Origin: Theropithecus gelada
Taxonomy: Eukaryota; Chordata; Mammalia; Primates; Cercopithecidae
DNA: 64,000 bases
Reading direction: 5' to 3'
Assembly (NCBI RefSeq): GCF_003255815.1
Contig: NC_037671.1
Span: 152,140,645-152,204,644, forward strand
In this document: piece by piece, positions 61,905 through 64,000 of the stretch
How the letters are laid out: every line of letters begins with the position of its first letter
Position numbering within the stretch: the stretch's first letter is position 1
Notes under the pieces: model-generated
The model's input: the letters and a program-made list of their open reading frames with translations, nothing else
Databases searched by the model: none
Told to the model about the DNA's origin: nothing
Program-made: the position numbers and the translations under genes

Positions 61905-63061
61905 TATGCATTTAGTTTTAAAAGGGAAGCAGAGCATAAAAGTTTGGAACATTTGTAATGCAATAGAAAAGAAAATCCCAGTTTCTGAGGAGAAATTGAA
62001 GCTGTCTGTAGAAATTTGCTTTAAGTAACAAGAAACCCAAAGTTAATCCCCAAGACAATGGGGAAAATGTCTCCAGGTCATGTCAGAGGTCTTTATGGCA
62101 TATCATCCTGTCACAGACCTGGAGACCTAGGAGGAAAGAGTGGTTTTGTGGGCTGGGCCCTGGGTCCCTGTGCTGTTTGCAGCATAGGGATTTGGTGTCC
62201 TGTGTCCCAGCTGTTCCATCCAGGGCCAAAAGAGGCCAATGTAGAGCTCAGGCAATGATTTCTAAGGTTTCAAGTCCCAGGCCTTGGCAGCTTCCATGTG
62301 GTGTTGAGCCTGCCAGTGCACAGAAGTCAAGAATAGGGGTTTGGGAACCTTCACCTGGATTTCACAGGATGTATGGAAATGCCTGGATGTCCAGGCAAAA
62401 GTTTGCTACAGGGGTGGGGCTGTCATGGAGAATATCTGCTAGGGTAGTGCAGATGGGAAATGTGGGGTCAAAGCCCCCACACAGAGTCCCTACCGGGGTA
62501 CTGTCTAGTGGAGCTGTGAGAAGAGGCCACTGTCCTCCAGACCCCAGAATGGTAGATCCACTGACAGCTTGCACCATGCACCTGGAAAAGCTGCAGACAC
62601 CCAATACCAGCCCATGAAAGCAGCAGAGAGGGAGGCTGTACCCTGCAAAGCCACAGGGGCAGAACTGCCCAGACCCTGGGAACCCACCTCTTGCTTCAAT
62701 GTGATCTGGATGTGAGACATGGAGTCAAAGGAGATCATTTTGGAACTTTAAGATTAGACTACTCTGCTAGATTTTGTACTTGCATGGGGCCTATAGCCCC
62801 TTTGTTTTGGTCAGTTTCTCCCATTTGCAATGACTGTATTTACCCAATGCCTGTATCACCATTGTATTTAGGAAGTAACTAACTTACTTTTGATTTTACA
62901 GGCTCATAGGCAGAAGGAACTTGCCTTGTCTCAGATGAGACTCTGGACTGTGGACTTTTGAGTTAATGCTGAAATGAGTTAAGACTTTGGGGGACTCTTG
63001 GGAAGGCATGATTGGTTTTGAAATGTAAGGCCATGAGATTTGATAGGGACCAGGGGCAGAA
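61905..63061 (+). mobile_element. MaLR internal region, 3' part
   Basis: It resumes the internal region (AAAAGGGAAGCAGAGCATAAAAG, CCCCAAGACAATGGGGAAAATG) and runs to the 3' LTR. Colinear with 50188-51109. Confidence 0.88.
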
Positions 63062-63393
63062 TGATATGGTTTGGCTGTGTCCCCATCCAAATCTCATCTT
63101 GAATTCCCACGTGTTGTGGGAGGGACCCAGTGGGAGGTAATTTAATCACAGGGGCAGATTTTTCCTACGCTGTTCTCATGATAGTGAGTAAGTCTTTTGG
63201 GTCTGATGGTTTTAAAGAGGAGTTTCCCTGCACAAGCTCTATTTTCTTGCTGACATCCATGTCAGATGTATCTTGCTCCTCCTTGCCTTCTGCCGTGATT
63301 ATGAAGCCTCCCCAGCCTCGTGTAACTGTAAGTCCATTAAACCTCTTCCTTTTGTAAATTGCTTCATCTCAGGTATGAAAGCAGATTAATACA
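63062..63393 (+). mobile_element. MaLR provirus 3' LTR
   Basis: TGATATGGTTTGGCTGTGTC to CAGATTAATACA, 332 bp, with small deletions relative to the 5' LTR. Confidence 0.92.
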
Positions 63394-63433
63394 AATGACG
63401 TGTGTGAAAGCAGATTAATACAAATGACGTGTG
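63376..63433 (+). repeat. Perfect 29-bp tandem duplication over the LTR end
   Basis: The units 63376-63404 and 63405-63433 are identical. Each holds the last 18 bases of the LTR, the AATGA target copy and six flank bases. Confidence 0.95.
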
Positions 63434-64000
63434 TATATAAATAGTCTGATTCATGCCTACCATATGAACTTAATTTTCTCCAGTTGGCCGCATCTACTCT
63501 AATTTCCACCCATTGAAACTATTCCCTTGAAGGAACTGTTATGAATTCCTAGTCATCATTTTGGTATCAGCTAATTAAACAAGAAAGAAGATAAAGAAAT
63601 ATGTGAAGATTTGTGGGAATATACTGAATTTACTCTGGGGAAAAATTAGGCTGATTTCTTTCTATATCATACAAATATAAAGTCTGTCATTAAATAATTT
63701 GTCCTGATGTAAGCATATTATGGTAGACTAAAGATGTAGGTTTGGAAATTTACCATTATAAATTACATAAATTATAGAAGAGTATGGGATAACTCAAGAC
63801 AATTACTTTGAATGACTAAAGAAGAGATTCATAAGAAAAGGAATATGCTATGCCTGGCAAAAGGAAGGAGAAATACTGTAAATTTCATGTACACAATATG
63901 CAGTATTCCATTGTGTATACTCAGAGAACCTTCAGAGAGCCAAGTCAAGAATGGAGAATGTTTCAAGGAAAAAAATGATAAAAAAATTGTAAAATATGAT
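63434..64000. other. Unassigned AT-rich sequence
   Basis: No recognised repeat or gene. Confidence 0.4.

Larger units (their letters stand above)
54666..63393 (+). mobile_element. Complete MaLR (MST/THE1-type) provirus with nested L1 and Alu
   Basis: Two LTRs (54666-55021 and 63062-63393) flank internal sequence at 55022-55438 and about 61905-63061. The 5-bp direct repeats AATGA (54661-54665 and 63394-63398) border the outer ends, as expected for this family. MaLRs are non-autonomous relatives of ERVL and this copy has no intact coding region. Most of its length is a later L1 insertion. Confidence 0.92.

Noticed and set aside
61149..61958. A 269-codon open frame on the plus strand
   Set aside because: It runs from the antisense L1 5'UTR across an Alu into MaLR internal sequence. 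It is a chance fusion of three repeats, with the usual Alu-derived peptide in its middle.

Overview
This is nuclear DNA of a primate, most likely an Old World monkey. Alu, L1PA, MIR/L2 and ERVL-MaLR repeats fill most of the sequence. Two recent Alu copies with perfect target-site duplications (29672-29979 and 36651-36948) carry the GATCCGGCCACTGCACTCC variant. I know this variant from the cercopithecid AluYR lineage, whereas human AluY reads GATCGCGCCACTGC. No bacterial, viral or organellar gene cluster is present.

The only confidently recognised host gene is the 5' part of MTCL3 (formerly SOGA3/C6orf174), on the minus strand. Its first three coding exons lie at 9180-10280, 8486-8710 and 6547-6705. 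They join in frame into 495 residues: a low-complexity N terminus followed by the start of the family's long coiled coil. The rest of the gene lies beyond the left edge. Intron 3 (1-6546 and beyond) carries an Alu and an MLT1-like LTR; intron 2 carries two MIRs. A GC-rich segment at about 12.0-13.2 kb is the likely promoter/5'UTR region. It contains a strong G-quadruplex motif, a CRE-like site and an E-box.

Everything to the right of about 13.2 kb looks like intergenic DNA upstream of the gene. From 13 to 30 kb there are old L1, L2, MIR and MaLR LTR fragments, a twin-primed short L1 (18743-19021) and a palindromic AT-rich repeat (22857-23368). From 30 to 33 kb there is a dense cluster of Alus in both orientations with GA, TC and GGAA simple repeats. 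From 33 to 48 kb mostly unassigned sequence is broken by Alus, old L1s and a MER20. From 48.5 to 54.6 kb lies an old plus-strand L1 interrupted by a MaLR fragment and an Alu. From 54.66 to 63.40 kb lies a complete MaLR (MST/THE1-type) provirus with a matching 5-bp target duplication. Inside it sit a full-length but broken minus-strand L1 of about 6.1 kb and an Alu.

I found no clear new biological system. The best second-look items are structural: the palindromic AT-rich repeat, an 82-bp duplicated segment placed inside an L1, several perfect hairpins that look like template-switch products, and the nested provirus with a tandem duplication across its end. All repeat subfamily names come from reading the sequence against remembered consensus, not from a search.
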